Positions 33,037-42,813 of a stretch of DNA of 64,000 nucleotides are shown piece after piece. The DNA is from Chitinophaga eiseniae (GTDB taxonomy: Bacteria > Bacteroidota > Bacteroidia > Chitinophagales > Chitinophagaceae): NCBI RefSeq assembly GCF_900167135.1, contig NZ_FUWZ01000001.1:1536336-1600335 (forward strand), in the 5' to 3' direction. The notes under the pieces were generated by a model. The model saw only the letters and a list, made by a program, of their open reading frames with translations. It had not been told where the DNA came from and did not search any database. Positions within the stretch are counted from its first letter, which is position 1; every line of letters starts with the position of its first letter. Made by a program: the position numbers and the translations under genes.

Positions 33037-35514
33037 ATGAAACGTTATCTCTATATTCCATTTCTCGCTGTGATGGCTTCCTGTGCGGTGTTTAAAGGTG
33101 GAGACAAAAAGAAGAAAAAAACGGCGGCCACTCCGGCGGCGCCAGCTGTGAAGCCTGTGGCGACAGCCAATAAAAACGGTGTGAAGCCTTATGCTTCGGT
33201 GATTACCCCCGGACTGCAAACACAAAAAGGGCTTTTTACCGTGCATGCCACCCGCGAAATGGACAGTATCTTTTTCGAAATAGGCGCCCCGCTGCTGGGC
33301 CGGGACATCCTGGTGGTGAACCGCATCCGTAAAGCGCCGGGCGGCACGGGCGCCTACGCTGGTGAAGAGCTGGACAATCACACCGTGATCTTTGAAAAAG
33401 GGGCCAATGAGACGATCCGTGTCCGTTTAAACCTGGTCATCAGTGATGCGGATTCCGCCAGCAATATCTACCGCGCTGTTGTAAAATCCAATCTGAACCC
33501 GGAACTGGTGTCTTTCCCCATTAAGGCATATGGAAAAGATTCTGCCAGCTATGTGATCGATGTCAGCAAATTCCTGCGGGACCCAGCCGCTTTCGTTAAC
33601 TCCGGTGACGGTCATGAAGGCCTGAAAAAAGCGCTGGATGTAAAAACGATGAAAGACCTGGAAGTACAGTCTATTATGGCTTTCCCGGAAAATATAGAAA
33701 TCGCGGTTTCTAAGAACGGTGCCACCAAGCCGACAGGAGGATTGACGCCGACCCCTTCCCGCCCGGCCACCCTGGAAACCAATACTTCTTTTGTAGTGCT
33801 GCCTGAAAAACCACTGCAGCGCAGGTTTGCAGACCAGAGGGTGGGTTATTTTTCAGACTATTTTATGGAATATGGCGATAACCAGCAGAAGGTGACCAAA
33901 CGGAATTTTATACATCGCTGGCGGCTGGAGCCTAAACCCGAAGACATGGAAAAATACAAACGCGGCGAGCTGGTGGAACCGGTAAAGCCAATTGTATTGT
34001 ATATCGATCCGGCTACGCCCAAACAATGGCGCCCTTACCTGATCGCCGGGGTAAACGACTGGCAGGCGGCCTTTGAACAGGCGGGTTTCAAAAACGCCAT
34101 TGTGGCCAAAGAATGGCCGGAAAACGATACGACCATGCATCCGGAAGATGTACGTTATTCTTTTATCAATTATTTTGCCTCGGAAATTTCCAACGCCTAT
34201 GGTCCCAATACCCATGATCCCCGTAGCGGAGAGATCATACAGACCCATATCGGCTGGTATCACAATGTAATAGACCTGTTGCACAACTGGTACATGGTGC
34301 AGGCCGGTCCTAACGATCCGCAGGCGCAGCTGCCTAAGTTCGACGAAAAGCTGATGGGACAGCTGATCCGGTTTGTGTCCAGTCATGAAGTAGGCCATAC
34401 CCTGGGCCTGCGCCACAATTTCGGCAGCAGCAGCCAGACACCGGTTGATAGTCTGCGCAGCATCACCTATCTGCGTAAAAACGGTCATACGGCCAGCATT
34501 ATGGACTACGCCCGGTTCAACTATGTTGCCCAGCCTGAAGACCGGATACCGCAGGAACTGCTGTTTCCCCGCATCGGTGAATATGATAAATGGGCCATCG
34601 AATTTGGCTACAGAATAGTAGGGGCGCCTACTGCTGCAGAAGACAGCCGCATCATGGGCCAATTGGTGACGAAACGCCTGGATGCCAATAACCGCCTTTG
34701 GTTTGGTGATGGCGAGACCCGTCAGATTGACCCGCGCTGCCAGACAGAAGACCTGGGAGACGATGCCGCCAAAGCAGGTACCTATGGCATCAAAAACCTG
34801 AAGCGGGTGATGGTCAATCTGCGCAAGTGGACCCGGGAGGAAAACGGACAGCGGGCAGCGCTGAAAACGATGTATGACAATGTGATGCAGCAGTTCCACC
34901 GTTATGTGGTGCATGTGGCAAAAAATATTGCAGCGGTGCATTATACGGTATATCCCGATGGAGACGACCGTCCGTCTTATGTTCCGGTGCCGAAAGCCCG
35001 GCAGGTGGCAGCTGTAAAGTTCTTCAACGATGAGGTGTTCAACACGCCCCATTGGTTGCTGGACCCGGCTGTAACAGACCGTGTTGACAACCCCGCCGAA
35101 CAAACGCCGGTAGACCTGATGCAGATCAATGCCGTGAACAGCCTGCTGGATGTGAAACGGATTAATTACGTGATGATGCTGGAACGTCGTTATGGCGCTG
35201 CCAAAACGTTGGGCATTGAAGCTTATATGACGATGCTGCATCAGGGTATCTGGTCTGATCTCAGCAACAACAGCGTGAAGATCGATGCCTACCATCGCAA
35301 TATGCAGAAAGCATACCTCGGTGCTTTATACAAGATCACCCGGGAAAGCAAAATAACGGTGAGCGAGTCGGAAGCCTCCTCCATCGCCAGTGCCGATATA
35401 CGCGCGGTGGCAGCCATGATCAGCCGGGCTATGCCCCGTGCGGCCGACGCAATGACCAAAGCGCATCTGATATCGCTGCAAGAAAAGATTACACTGATGG
35501 CCAAAAATGGCTGA
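33037..35514 (+). CDS. Zinc-dependent met-zincin metalloprotease, tandem paralogue
   Basis: The 825-residue lipoprotein (lipobox VMASC followed by a lysine-rich linker KKKKK) is a full-length paralogue of the upstream protease. It has the zinc motif HEVGHTLGLRH (His450, Glu451, His454, His460), Met-turn ASIMDYARFN and the same N-terminal domains. Long blocks are identical between the two proteins, for example IVLYIDPATPKQWR and NAYGPN-HDPRSGEIIQT. Differences cluster in the N-terminal third and the last 250 residues, which may change substrate range. A terminator follows. Both catalytic centres look intact. Confidence 0.92.
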   Translation: MKRYLYIPFLAVMASCAVFKGGDKKKKKTAATPAAPAVKPVATANKNGVKPYASVITPGLQTQKGLFTVHATREMDSIFFEIGAPLLGRDILVVNRIRKAPGGTGAYAGEELDNHTVIFEKGANETIRVRLNLVISDADSASNIYRAVVKSNLNPELVSFPIKAYGKDSASYVIDVSKFLRDPAAFVNSGDGHEGLKKALDVKTMKDLEVQSIMAFPENIEIAVSKNGATKPTGGLTPTPSRPATLETNTSFVVLPEKPLQRRFADQRVGYFSDYFMEYGDNQQKVTKRNFIHRWRLEPKPEDMEKYKRGELVEPVKPIVLYIDPATPKQWRPYLIAGVNDWQAAFEQAGFKNAIVAKEWPENDTTMHPEDVRYSFINYFASEISNAYGPNTHDPRSGEIIQTHIGWYHNVIDLLHNWYMVQAGPNDPQAQLPKFDEKLMGQLIRFVSSHEVGHTLGLRHNFGSSSQTPVDSLRSITYLRKNGHTASIMDYARFNYVAQPEDRIPQELLFPRIGEYDKWAIEFGYRIVGAPTAAEDSRIMGQLVTKRLDANNRLWFGDGETRQIDPRCQTEDLGDDAAKAGTYGIKNLKRVMVNLRKWTREENGQRAALKTMYDNVMQQFHRYVVHVAKNIAAVHYTVYPDGDDRPSYVPVPKARQVAAVKFFNDEVFNTPHWLLDPAVTDRVDNPAEQTPVDLMQINAVNSLLDVKRINYVMMLERRYGAAKTLGIEAYMTMLHQGIWSDLSNNSVKIDAYHRNMQKAYLGALYKITRESKITVSESEASSIASADIRAVAAMISRAMPRAADAMTKAHLISLQEKITLMAKNG

Positions 35515-35552
35515 TACTTTTTCTCATAAGCATAAATCAATAGTTGATGATG

Positions 35553-35584
35553 AGCCCTGTGGATGTTTATCCACGGGGCTTTCT
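35553..35584. terminator. Terminator between protease operon and convergent sigma gene
   Basis: A 12-bp stem AGCCCTGTGGAT (35553-35564) / ATCCACGGGGCT (35569-35580) with loop GTTT is followed by TTTCT. One U-G pair lies in the stem. Confidence 0.85.
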
Positions 35585-35589
35585 ATGAA

Positions 35590-36186
35590 TTATGCTTTCA
35601 GGAGAGCGCCGCCGGCCAGCAGGAAAAATACCATGAGTTGTTCATCTGTGAACCGCAGCCGGAGCTGTGCCAGCGCTTTGGCTTTATGCTCCTTCACCGT
35701 AAAAACGGATATGCCCATTTGTTCAGCTATTTCTTCCAGCCGCAGTCCTTCGAAGTATATCATCCGGAATACCTGCTGCCGCTTAACGGGTAACAGCGCT
35801 ATTTCCCGGTGAATGGACTGCAGTAGCTCGGCGTGGATCATTCGCTGCAGTACATAGTCGTCTTCCTGCTGGTCTTCCAGGTACATCATTTCACGGGTGT
35901 AATGGTCTTTCACTTTCCGGTGGCGCAACTGATTGAGACAGGCGTTGCGGGTGGATGTATACAGAAAGCCACGGATGCTCCCGGGATGGTCGAAGTCGGC
36001 ACGTCTGTGCCATAACTTGACATAGCTGTCTTTTACGATGTCTTCCGCCTCAGCGGCGTCGGCAAGCAGTTGTCCGGCAAAAAATACCAGCGCTTTGTAG
36101 TGTGCTTTAAAGAAAGCGTCGAAAGCTTGTGGATTCCCTTGTTGAAACGCAGGGATGATTGCTTCCAGATTATCTAGACTCTCCAT
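35590..36186 (-). CDS. ECF RNA polymerase sigma factor
   Basis: The 198-residue sigma factor has region 2 at about residues 15-85 (NPQAFDAFFKAHYKALVFFA, DIVKDSYVKLWHRRADFD) and region 4 at about 130-185 (LLPVKRQQVFRMIYFEGLRLEEIAEQMG). The start is the ATG at 36186 (MESLDNLEAI); an upstream in-frame alternative adds 10 residues. It is divergent from the FecR-SusC-SusD genes, whereas the other set in this window has the sigma gene in line. It should still be the partner of this FecR because the genes share one intergenic control region. Confidence 0.92.
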   Translation of the reverse strand: MESLDNLEAIIPAFQQGNPQAFDAFFKAHYKALVFFAGQLLADAAEAEDIVKDSYVKLWHRRADFDHPGSIRGFLYTSTRNACLNQLRHRKVKDHYTREMMYLEDQQEDDYVLQRMIHAELLQSIHREIALLPVKRQQVFRMIYFEGLRLEEIAEQMGISVFTVKEHKAKALAQLRLRFTDEQLMVFFLLAGGALLKA

Positions 36187-36486
36187 GACAATAAACGGTA
36201 TTGGTTGATAGACCATCCCAGGCGGGCTAAACTAAGCAAATATGCGGATACCTGCAAGCTATGCGCCCAACGGAAATTTTTTTTTGGGTGGACTAGTTCA
36301 AACTATCAGTCACCGTGTTTTAGAGACAATACCGGCAGAAGGCGCAGTGAAATTGTTATTGTCATGTGAACGGGCTGAAAATGTGTGAAGGCCATAGTAT
36401 TTTGCGCGCCGGTAAAATTTCAGGTATAAAAGCAGTACAACTTGTCGATATCATTATCAGAGAAGGACCAGCGGCAGCTGGACACT

Positions 36487-37671
36487 ATGGAGCGGATAGC
36501 GGAACTGTTGCACCGCCGTTTGCAACAGCGTATTACCGCGGCGGAAGCCGGGGAGCTGGAGCGTTGGCTGGCAGCGCAGTCACCAGCGGCCCGGCAGTTT
36601 TATGAAAGCATACAGGAGTGGCCTGCACTTAAGAAAGCGTTGCTGGCCATGGAGCAGGTGGATGAAAAGGCTGCGCTGCAGGAGGTGTGGGACCGGATCG
36701 GCACCATCGCTCCACAAAAAGAAACCGTTATCCGGAAGATGTCGTGGTGGCGCATTGCAGCGGCTGCGGTATTGATGTTGGCAGGTATCGGCATGTTGTG
36801 GAAACATTACGCGCCCCGGCCGTTGGATAGTCTGCCGATCGCAGCACGTTATCAGGGAGAAGCACTCCCCGGCGGTAACAGGGCCATCCTGCAACTGGCC
36901 GATGGCAGTATCATCGCGCTGGACAGTGCTGCTAACGGAACACTTGCCCGTCAGCAACAGACAGTAGTGAAGAAGACGGCTGAGGGAACATTGCAATACG
37001 AGCCAGTGGGTGCGGCCAAAGAGGCGGCTGTCGTATTTAATACTATCACCACTCCCCGTGGCGGACTGTATCAGGTAGTGTTGCCGGACGGCACGCGGGT
37101 ATGGCTCAACGCTGCTTCTTCGCTGCGCTACCCGACCGCTTTCACCGGGCAGGAGCGGGTGGTGGAACTGAGCGGCGAAGCTTATTTCGAAGTAGCACCG
37201 CAGGCTGATAAACATTTTCTTGTGAAGACCGGTGGTGAACAGCCTACCGACATCACCGTGCTGGGCACAGCCTTTAACGTGAACGCCTATGCTGACCAGC
37301 CAAATAATGTTACCACCCTGGTGAACGGAAAAGTGCGCGTGTCCGGAAAAGGCGGGCAGGTGGTCCTGCAGCCGTCGCAGCAGGTGGTGGCCGCACGCGG
37401 CATGTCGCCGGTGGTACGTGCAGCTAACCTCGAAGCCGCCCTGGCATGGAAAGAAGGACTGTTCTCGCTGGAAGGCGCCGGCATTGAAGAGATCATGCAA
37501 CAGATCTCCCGTTGGTATGACGTGGAGATCGTATACCAGGGAAAAATCGAACAACAGTTTGTGGGAAAGATCCCCCGTAATATGAAATTATCCGCAGTAT
37601 TAAAAGTATTAGAGTCTACCGGATGGGTGCATTTCAGCATATCCGGAAAAACAGTCACGGTAGCGCCGTGA
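36487..37671 (+). CDS. FecR-family anti-sigma factor
   Basis: The 394-residue single-pass regulator has an N-terminal DUF4880-like cytoplasmic region (ERIAELLHRRLQQRITAAEA), a membrane helix near residues 88-105 (RIAAAAVLMLAGIGML) and a periplasmic FecR domain with TPRGGLYQVVLPDGTRVWLN, LSGEAYFEVAPQ and VLGTAFNVNAYA. A DUF4974 tail follows (EEIMQQISRWYDVEIVYQ). The ATG at 36487 begins exactly at the conserved region; a TTG at 36442 would add 15 residues. It sits between the divergent sigma gene and susC. Confidence 0.92.
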   Translation: MERIAELLHRRLQQRITAAEAGELERWLAAQSPAARQFYESIQEWPALKKALLAMEQVDEKAALQEVWDRIGTIAPQKETVIRKMSWWRIAAAAVLMLAGIGMLWKHYAPRPLDSLPIAARYQGEALPGGNRAILQLADGSIIALDSAANGTLARQQQTVVKKTAEGTLQYEPVGAAKEAAVVFNTITTPRGGLYQVVLPDGTRVWLNAASSLRYPTAFTGQERVVELSGEAYFEVAPQADKHFLVKTGGEQPTDITVLGTAFNVNAYADQPNNVTTLVNGKVRVSGKGGQVVLQPSQQVVAARGMSPVVRAANLEAALAWKEGLFSLEGAGIEEIMQQISRWYDVEIVYQGKIEQQFVGKIPRNMKLSAVLKVLESTGWVHFSISGKTVTVAP

Positions 37672-37708
37672 TAAAAAACAACCAATTATCTAAACGAAGT
37701 TTAGTTAC

Positions 37709-40700
37709 ATGCAACAACCGAACAATGTCAACCGACGGCGCTCCGACGCCGCCCGGGGAGGTAGTATGCGCCGCCGCAGCCTGATCATCGGCCTGCTGTT
37801 CTGCGCCCTGCTGCCTGCTCTCTCTCTTTCCGCCCAAACCGTCACCTTAAACACCTCCCGGATGCCGCTTGAAAAAGTGTGCAGGGAGGTGGAGAAACAA
37901 ACCGGCTATTATTTCGTATACCCGGAGCATCTGCGGCAAAATAGCCCGCTGATCACTGTATCGCTGAAAAATGCGGAGATAAACACAGCCCTGCGACGCA
38001 TTTTTGAACACACGACCTATCGTTATGAGGTGACGGACAAAGTGGTGTCCGTCAACACGGCGCCGCAGAAGAACAAATTGGAGAAGCCTTCGTCCGCAAA
38101 GGATTCCGTGACGATTACCGTAAAGGGAAAAATATTGTCAGGACAGACGATATCACCGTTGGAGAATGCTTCTGTGTCCACATCCTACAGCCAGAAAACC
38201 ACGCTGACCAATGAAAGAGGTGAGTTTGAACTGAAGGGAGCCTATCCCGGAGAAGAGCTGATTGTCAGTTATGTAGGCTATGAAAAATACAAGGCGGTTG
38301 TTCTCAAACCCACCGTCACTATTGTGATGAAGCCGGCAGACAATATGCTGGACAAAGTGGTGGTGAAAGCTTATGGTGTGACGAGCAAACGCTTTAATAC
38401 CAGCAGTATCGTAACTGTATCAGGCAAAGAGTTGCAGGACCTGCCCGTACAGAATCCGCTGATGGCACTTGAAGGAAGGGTGCCGGGGCTGCAGATCACG
38501 CGGGCCAACAGCTCGCCGGGTTCGCCGTTAAAGATAGAGGTGCGTGGCCGGAACGGTATCAATGGCCTTGTGTCGTCCGATCCGCTGTTTGTGATCGACG
38601 GTGTGCCGCAAACGGTGCTGGACCTGTCGCAACAGGACGTCGCGCGGCTTCGCATGTTCAACGGTAAAAACAACCTGATCTCCGACGGCCTCGACCAGTC
38701 GGGAATGGGAGTGGGATTAAGCCTGATGTTTGGTCTCAGCGTCAACGATATTGAGTCCATCGAGGTGCTGAAAGATGCCGGTGCTACCGCCATCTATGGC
38801 AGCCGTGGCGCTAATGGCGTTATCCTCATCACCACCAAAAAAATCAAACAGGGGAAAAACCGCTTTTCCCTGAACCTGTCGCAGGGTATTAAAGCGGCGG
38901 TGAAATATCAGCCTTATCTGAACACGCAGGATTACCTGGCCATGCGCAGGGAAGCATATGCCAACAGCGGCCTTACACCCTCGAAAGTGCCCGGCCAGCC
39001 CGGATATGCACCGGAACTGTTTGTGATGGACACGACCCGGTACACCAACTGGCAGCGGTACATGTATGGCGGCACCGGTTTATATACTACTGTGAACCCG
39101 CGGTTGTCGGGTGGTTCTGCCAGCAGTTCCTACCTGTTGTCGGGCACCTATACACGACAAACAGACATCACCCCGGTGAATACCAAAGCGCAATCTGCCA
39201 GCGTGTTGCTGAAGCTCGATAACCGCAGCCTGAACAACCGGTTCAAATCCTCTTTCAGCGCGCTGTACATCAATTCTGTCAATACCGGCCTGGGATCGAT
39301 AATGGCACAGGGCGACCTCCGTCCGCATGAAGCAGATGCTTTCGATAGCCTTGGTAAACTGAACTATGCCGCCTATAAAAGAGCAAATGTAAATTTTCCC
39401 TTTCAGGGGTTGAAGCAGCGCTCTGTTTCCACCACTAATCGCATCAACGCAGGCTTTAACGCTTCTTATACCTTATTCGAAGGGCTGGAGCTGGCCACGC
39501 AGATCGGCTACAATATTTCCGTGAACAATCTCGATTATTTGAGCCCGGTAGCGTCTGCAGCGCCTAAGGCAGTCAGCGGCTCCGAAGCTACGGGAACGCA
39601 TACACTGGGCAGCACCAACATTAACAACCTGACCGTAGAACCGCAGTTGCGCTGGAACAAATCTTTTGGCAACGGTGTGGTGAACGTGCTGGGGGGCGGC
39701 ACCTATCAGGCTAACACCACAAAAACGACCTATACTTCCGGGATGAATTACCTCAGCGACGATATGATCAATGCACTTGCAGCGGCCCCCTCCCTGCTGG
39801 TGAAGAATAACAGTGGTCAGTATAAGTACGTCGGTGTTTTCGGTGCGGTGGATTATAACCTGGCAGAACGGTATATGCTGAGCCTGAGCGGCCGCCGGGA
39901 TGGCAGCAGCCGGTTTGGCCCCGGAAAGCAGTTTGGTAATTTCTGGGCCGTGGCGGCAGGGTGGATCATCACCGAAGAACCATGGGCCCGGACCATTATA
40001 CCGAAGCCGCTGACTTTCCTGAAATTGCGGGGCAGCTATGGTCTCACCGGCAGCGACGGTGTGGGCGACTACCAGTATCTGTCGCAGTGGGCTTATCCCC
40101 AGTACACCAACGGGATCAAGACTTTTCCTTTGCTGTATAACGGCGTGGCGCCGCTGATGGAAACACTTGTGGCCAACGACCAGTTCCACTGGCAGACAAA
40201 TAAAAAGCTGGAGCTGGCGCTGGAGTTCAACCTCTGGGATAAAATCAACGTAGTGGCTGACTGGTACCGCAATCGCTGCGACAATCAGTTGCTCGGGTAC
40301 CCTTTGCCGTTATTTACCGGTTTTAATACGATCACGGCCAACTCTGTAGCGAACGTACAGAACGCCGGTTGGGATTTTATGATTACCGCCGCGGTCCTGA
40401 AAACAAAAACCATTAACTGGAACGTCAGCGCTAACTTCAACCTGCAATCCAATAAGCTGTTGTCTTACCCCGGACTTGAGCTGTCGCCTTATGCCACGCT
40501 GTACAGAATAGGGGAGCCACTGAACAACCAGGCGGTGTTTCATTTCCTCGGCAGGGACCCTGCTACCGGCGAGGGGCATTATCTGGATGCCAACCACGAC
40601 GGCAAAATCAACGTCAATTATAGCGTGTCGCCCGGAACGGCAGACGACGACCGTGTCGTATTCCTCGACATGAACCCCCGCTTTAGCGGTGGCTTTCAGA

Positions 40701-41137
40701 CTACTTTTCAGTATAAGAACTGGAGCATCAATCCCTCTTTCAGTTTCCAGCGTGTCAACAAGCCCATTGGGTATAATATGTGGGGGCCGGAGCCCAGGAA
40801 TATGAGTTACTGGCAATGGGAGCGGCAATGGGCACCAGACAGGCCCGGTGGTTTGCTGCCTCCTGTAACGGCGGTGTCTTCGCCGGAGGCAGACCGCTTT
40901 TCCAATTCAGACGCCAGTTACGAAATGGTGAACATACTGCGGATGAACAGCCTGCGGCTGGGCTGGGCCATGCCTGCCGCGAAAGTGGCTAAAGCGAGGA
41001 TGTCGCAGGTGGTTTTCAACCTGAGCGCTGACAACCTGTGGTTGCTGACCAACTACAAAGCAGGCGTTGATCCTGACATCCGGAACGGTATCCCCAGCAC
41101 CCGTACCGTTACGCTGGGCTGTAATATTTCCTTCTAA
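37709..41137 (+). CDS. SusC/RagA-type TonB-dependent receptor with STN domain
   Basis: This 1142-residue outer-membrane importer has an STN domain (TLNTSRMPLEKVCREVEKQ) and a carboxypeptidase-like domain (VKGKILSGQTISPLENASVS ending in VGYEKY). The plug includes VVVKAYG and the SusC signature EVRGRNGINGLVSSDPLFVI, with ATAIYGSRGANGVILITTKK. The barrel ends TVTLGCNISF. The STN domain implies signalling to the FecR upstream. The signal peptide is clean only from Met20 (MRRRSLIIGLLFCALLPA, ATG at 37766, preceded by GGAGGT), so the true start may be 57 bp downstream of the one listed. SusD follows after 13 bp. Confidence 0.93.
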   Translation: MQQPNNVNRRRSDAARGGSMRRRSLIIGLLFCALLPALSLSAQTVTLNTSRMPLEKVCREVEKQTGYYFVYPEHLRQNSPLITVSLKNAEINTALRRIFEHTTYRYEVTDKVVSVNTAPQKNKLEKPSSAKDSVTITVKGKILSGQTISPLENASVSTSYSQKTTLTNERGEFELKGAYPGEELIVSYVGYEKYKAVVLKPTVTIVMKPADNMLDKVVVKAYGVTSKRFNTSSIVTVSGKELQDLPVQNPLMALEGRVPGLQITRANSSPGSPLKIEVRGRNGINGLVSSDPLFVIDGVPQTVLDLSQQDVARLRMFNGKNNLISDGLDQSGMGVGLSLMFGLSVNDIESIEVLKDAGATAIYGSRGANGVILITTKKIKQGKNRFSLNLSQGIKAAVKYQPYLNTQDYLAMRREAYANSGLTPSKVPGQPGYAPELFVMDTTRYTNWQRYMYGGTGLYTTVNPRLSGGSASSSYLLSGTYTRQTDITPVNTKAQSASVLLKLDNRSLNNRFKSSFSALYINSVNTGLGSIMAQGDLRPHEADAFDSLGKLNYAAYKRANVNFPFQGLKQRSVSTTNRINAGFNASYTLFEGLELATQIGYNISVNNLDYLSPVASAAPKAVSGSEATGTHTLGSTNINNLTVEPQLRWNKSFGNGVVNVLGGGTYQANTTKTTYTSGMNYLSDDMINALAAAPSLLVKNNSGQYKYVGVFGAVDYNLAERYMLSLSGRRDGSSRFGPGKQFGNFWAVAAGWIITEEPWARTIIPKPLTFLKLRGSYGLTGSDGVGDYQYLSQWAYPQYTNGIKTFPLLYNGVAPLMETLVANDQFHWQTNKKLELALEFNLWDKINVVADWYRNRCDNQLLGYPLPLFTGFNTITANSVANVQNAGWDFMITAAVLKTKTINWNVSANFNLQSNKLLSYPGLELSPYATLYRIGEPLNNQAVFHFLGRDPATGEGHYLDANHDGKINVNYSVSPGTADDDRVVFLDMNPRFSGGFQTTFQYKNWSINPSFSFQRVNKPIGYNMWGPEPRNMSYWQWERQWAPDRPGGLLPPVTAVSSPEADRFSNSDASYEMVNILRMNSLRLGWAMPAAKVAKARMSQVVFNLSADNLWLLTNYKAGVDPDIRNGIPSTRTVTLGCNISF

Positions 41138-41150
41138 AGCAAAGTTATTT

Positions 41151-42671
41151 ATGGTAAACCTGACGCATACACGCAGTACTGTCACTATACTTTTTTTCGT
41201 CCTGTTGCTGGCTGCCAGCGGCTGTAAAAAGCTGATAGAGATCGATCCGCCGATAGATTCTGTGAATACCGGCGTTGTGTTCAACGACCCCGACAAGATT
41301 ACCGCCGCTCTTTCAGGCATCTATTTTACATTGATGACCAACACCGGTACGCCTGCTTTCAGTAACGGGCATATGACCGTTTACGGCGGACTGATGGCCG
41401 ATGAGTTGGTTCCCTATGCAGGCGTTTCCAATACGGCGGACTACCAGTTTTTTACCAACAAACTGTTGCTCTCGAACGAGCTGGTACAGCCGCTATTCTG
41501 GAACCCCGCTTACAGGGCCATTTATCTGTCTAATTCTATTTTGGAAGGGTTACAGACAACCAGCTCGCCCGCTATTACCGATAGTGTCCGCCGGCAGGCG
41601 GAAGGGGAATGCCGCTTTGCCCGTGCCTTTTGTTATCTGTACCTGACCGTCAATTTTGGCGATGTGCCCATGCCGCTGTCCACCAAAGTCATGGAGGAAG
41701 CCGAACAAAAGCGGCAGCCCATTGGGAAAGTACAGGAGCAGATCACGGCAGACCTCCGGGCGGCATCGCAACTGCTGCCGGATAATTTCGCTCTCACAAA
41801 AGGAGAGAAGCTGCGTCCCAACAAATATGCCGCTATAGCTTTGTGGGCCAGGCACTACCTGTATATGGAAAAGTGGGAGGAAGCCGCAACCCTGGCAGAT
41901 GTTGTGATCAACAGCGGTGCTTTTAGTCTGCCTGGTTTGGAAAAGACTTTCAGTCCTTCCAGTGCGGAAGCTATCTGGCAACTGAAACACTCCACCGAGG
42001 GCACCGTTTCCCCCGTAATGGAAGAACCAAGGCTGCTGATGCCACAGGCCAGTTTGTCCTTACTGGACCCCGCCACACAGGAGATGATGCTGGAGCCTGC
42101 CATGTTTGAAGAATACAGTTACATGTTTATTGCCTCCTTTTCCATGACGGACGGGCTGATACAGGCCTTTGAGCCCGGCGACAAGCGGTTGGACAAATGG
42201 ACGGACAGCCTGACCGTTCCGTTGGCCGCACCGTGGAACGGGAAAAAATACCGGTTTGCCGCTAAATATCAACGGCTGGTGGCAACTGGAGAGGCGCCGC
42301 CGCCTTATTACAACGTGTTGCGTCTGGCCGAACAATACCTGGTCCGGGCAGAAGCCCGGGCGCATACCGGCAACCTCGCCGGCGCTGTGGCCGACCTCAA
42401 CGTCATCCGTTCACGGGCGGGGCTGCCGGCTATCAACGCAACGGGTAGGACCGCCGTGCTGGATGCCGTTATGCAGGAGCGACGCATAGAGCTGTTTGCA
42501 GAATGGGGGCATCGCTGGTTTGATCTTAAACGTACAGGCAAGGCTGCACAGGTGCTTGGCAGGATTCCGGAGAAGCAGCCGTGGTCCGATACCAGGCTCC
42601 TGCTGTTTATTCCTCCTGCTGAAATACAGAATGCACCCGGACTTTCGCAAAATCCCGGATATACCTGGTAA
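41151..42671 (+). CDS. SusD/RagB-family nutrient-binding lipoprotein
   Basis: The 506-residue surface lipoprotein is the partner of the SusC just upstream. The start at 41151 gives the lipoprotein signal TILFFVLLLAASGCKKLIEI, with lipobox AASGC; an earlier in-frame start lies inside susC. Family motifs include EGECRFARAFCYLYLTVNFGDVPM and, in the C-terminal part, YNVLRLAEQYLVRAEARAHT and VMQERRIELFAEWGHRWFDL. It ends in NPGYTW. The low similarity to the SusD at 20-22 kb suggests a different substrate. It closes the operon; a long terminator follows. Confidence 0.95.
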   Translation: MVNLTHTRSTVTILFFVLLLAASGCKKLIEIDPPIDSVNTGVVFNDPDKITAALSGIYFTLMTNTGTPAFSNGHMTVYGGLMADELVPYAGVSNTADYQFFTNKLLLSNELVQPLFWNPAYRAIYLSNSILEGLQTTSSPAITDSVRRQAEGECRFARAFCYLYLTVNFGDVPMPLSTKVMEEAEQKRQPIGKVQEQITADLRAASQLLPDNFALTKGEKLRPNKYAAIALWARHYLYMEKWEEAATLADVVINSGAFSLPGLEKTFSPSSAEAIWQLKHSTEGTVSPVMEEPRLLMPQASLSLLDPATQEMMLEPAMFEEYSYMFIASFSMTDGLIQAFEPGDKRLDKWTDSLTVPLAAPWNGKKYRFAAKYQRLVATGEAPPPYYNVLRLAEQYLVRAEARAHTGNLAGAVADLNVIRSRAGLPAINATGRTAVLDAVMQERRIELFAEWGHRWFDLKRTGKAAQVLGRIPEKQPWSDTRLLLFIPPAEIQNAPGLSQNPGYTW

Positions 42672-42694
42672 GTAGTCCTGACACCCATCTTAGA

Positions 42695-42738
42695 CAGCAG
42701 CCCCGGAAACAGCACTGTTTCCGGGGCTGCTGTTTGTT
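42695..42738 (+). terminator. Strong terminator after susD
   Basis: An 18-bp stem CAGCAGCCCCGGAAACAG (42695-42712) / CTGTTTCCGGGGCTGCTG (42715-42732) with a minimal loop is followed by TTTGTT. Confidence 0.9.
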
Positions 42739-42813
42739 AACCTTTACAGATCATTGCTTATTCCCCGATCTTTTAGTAAATTGATCGTATCCGACATAAA
42801 CCCACTTTCACAT

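Noticed and set aside
33853..35295. 480-codon minus-strand open frame
   Set aside because: It is antisense to the second met-zincin, whose catalytic motif and family match are clear.
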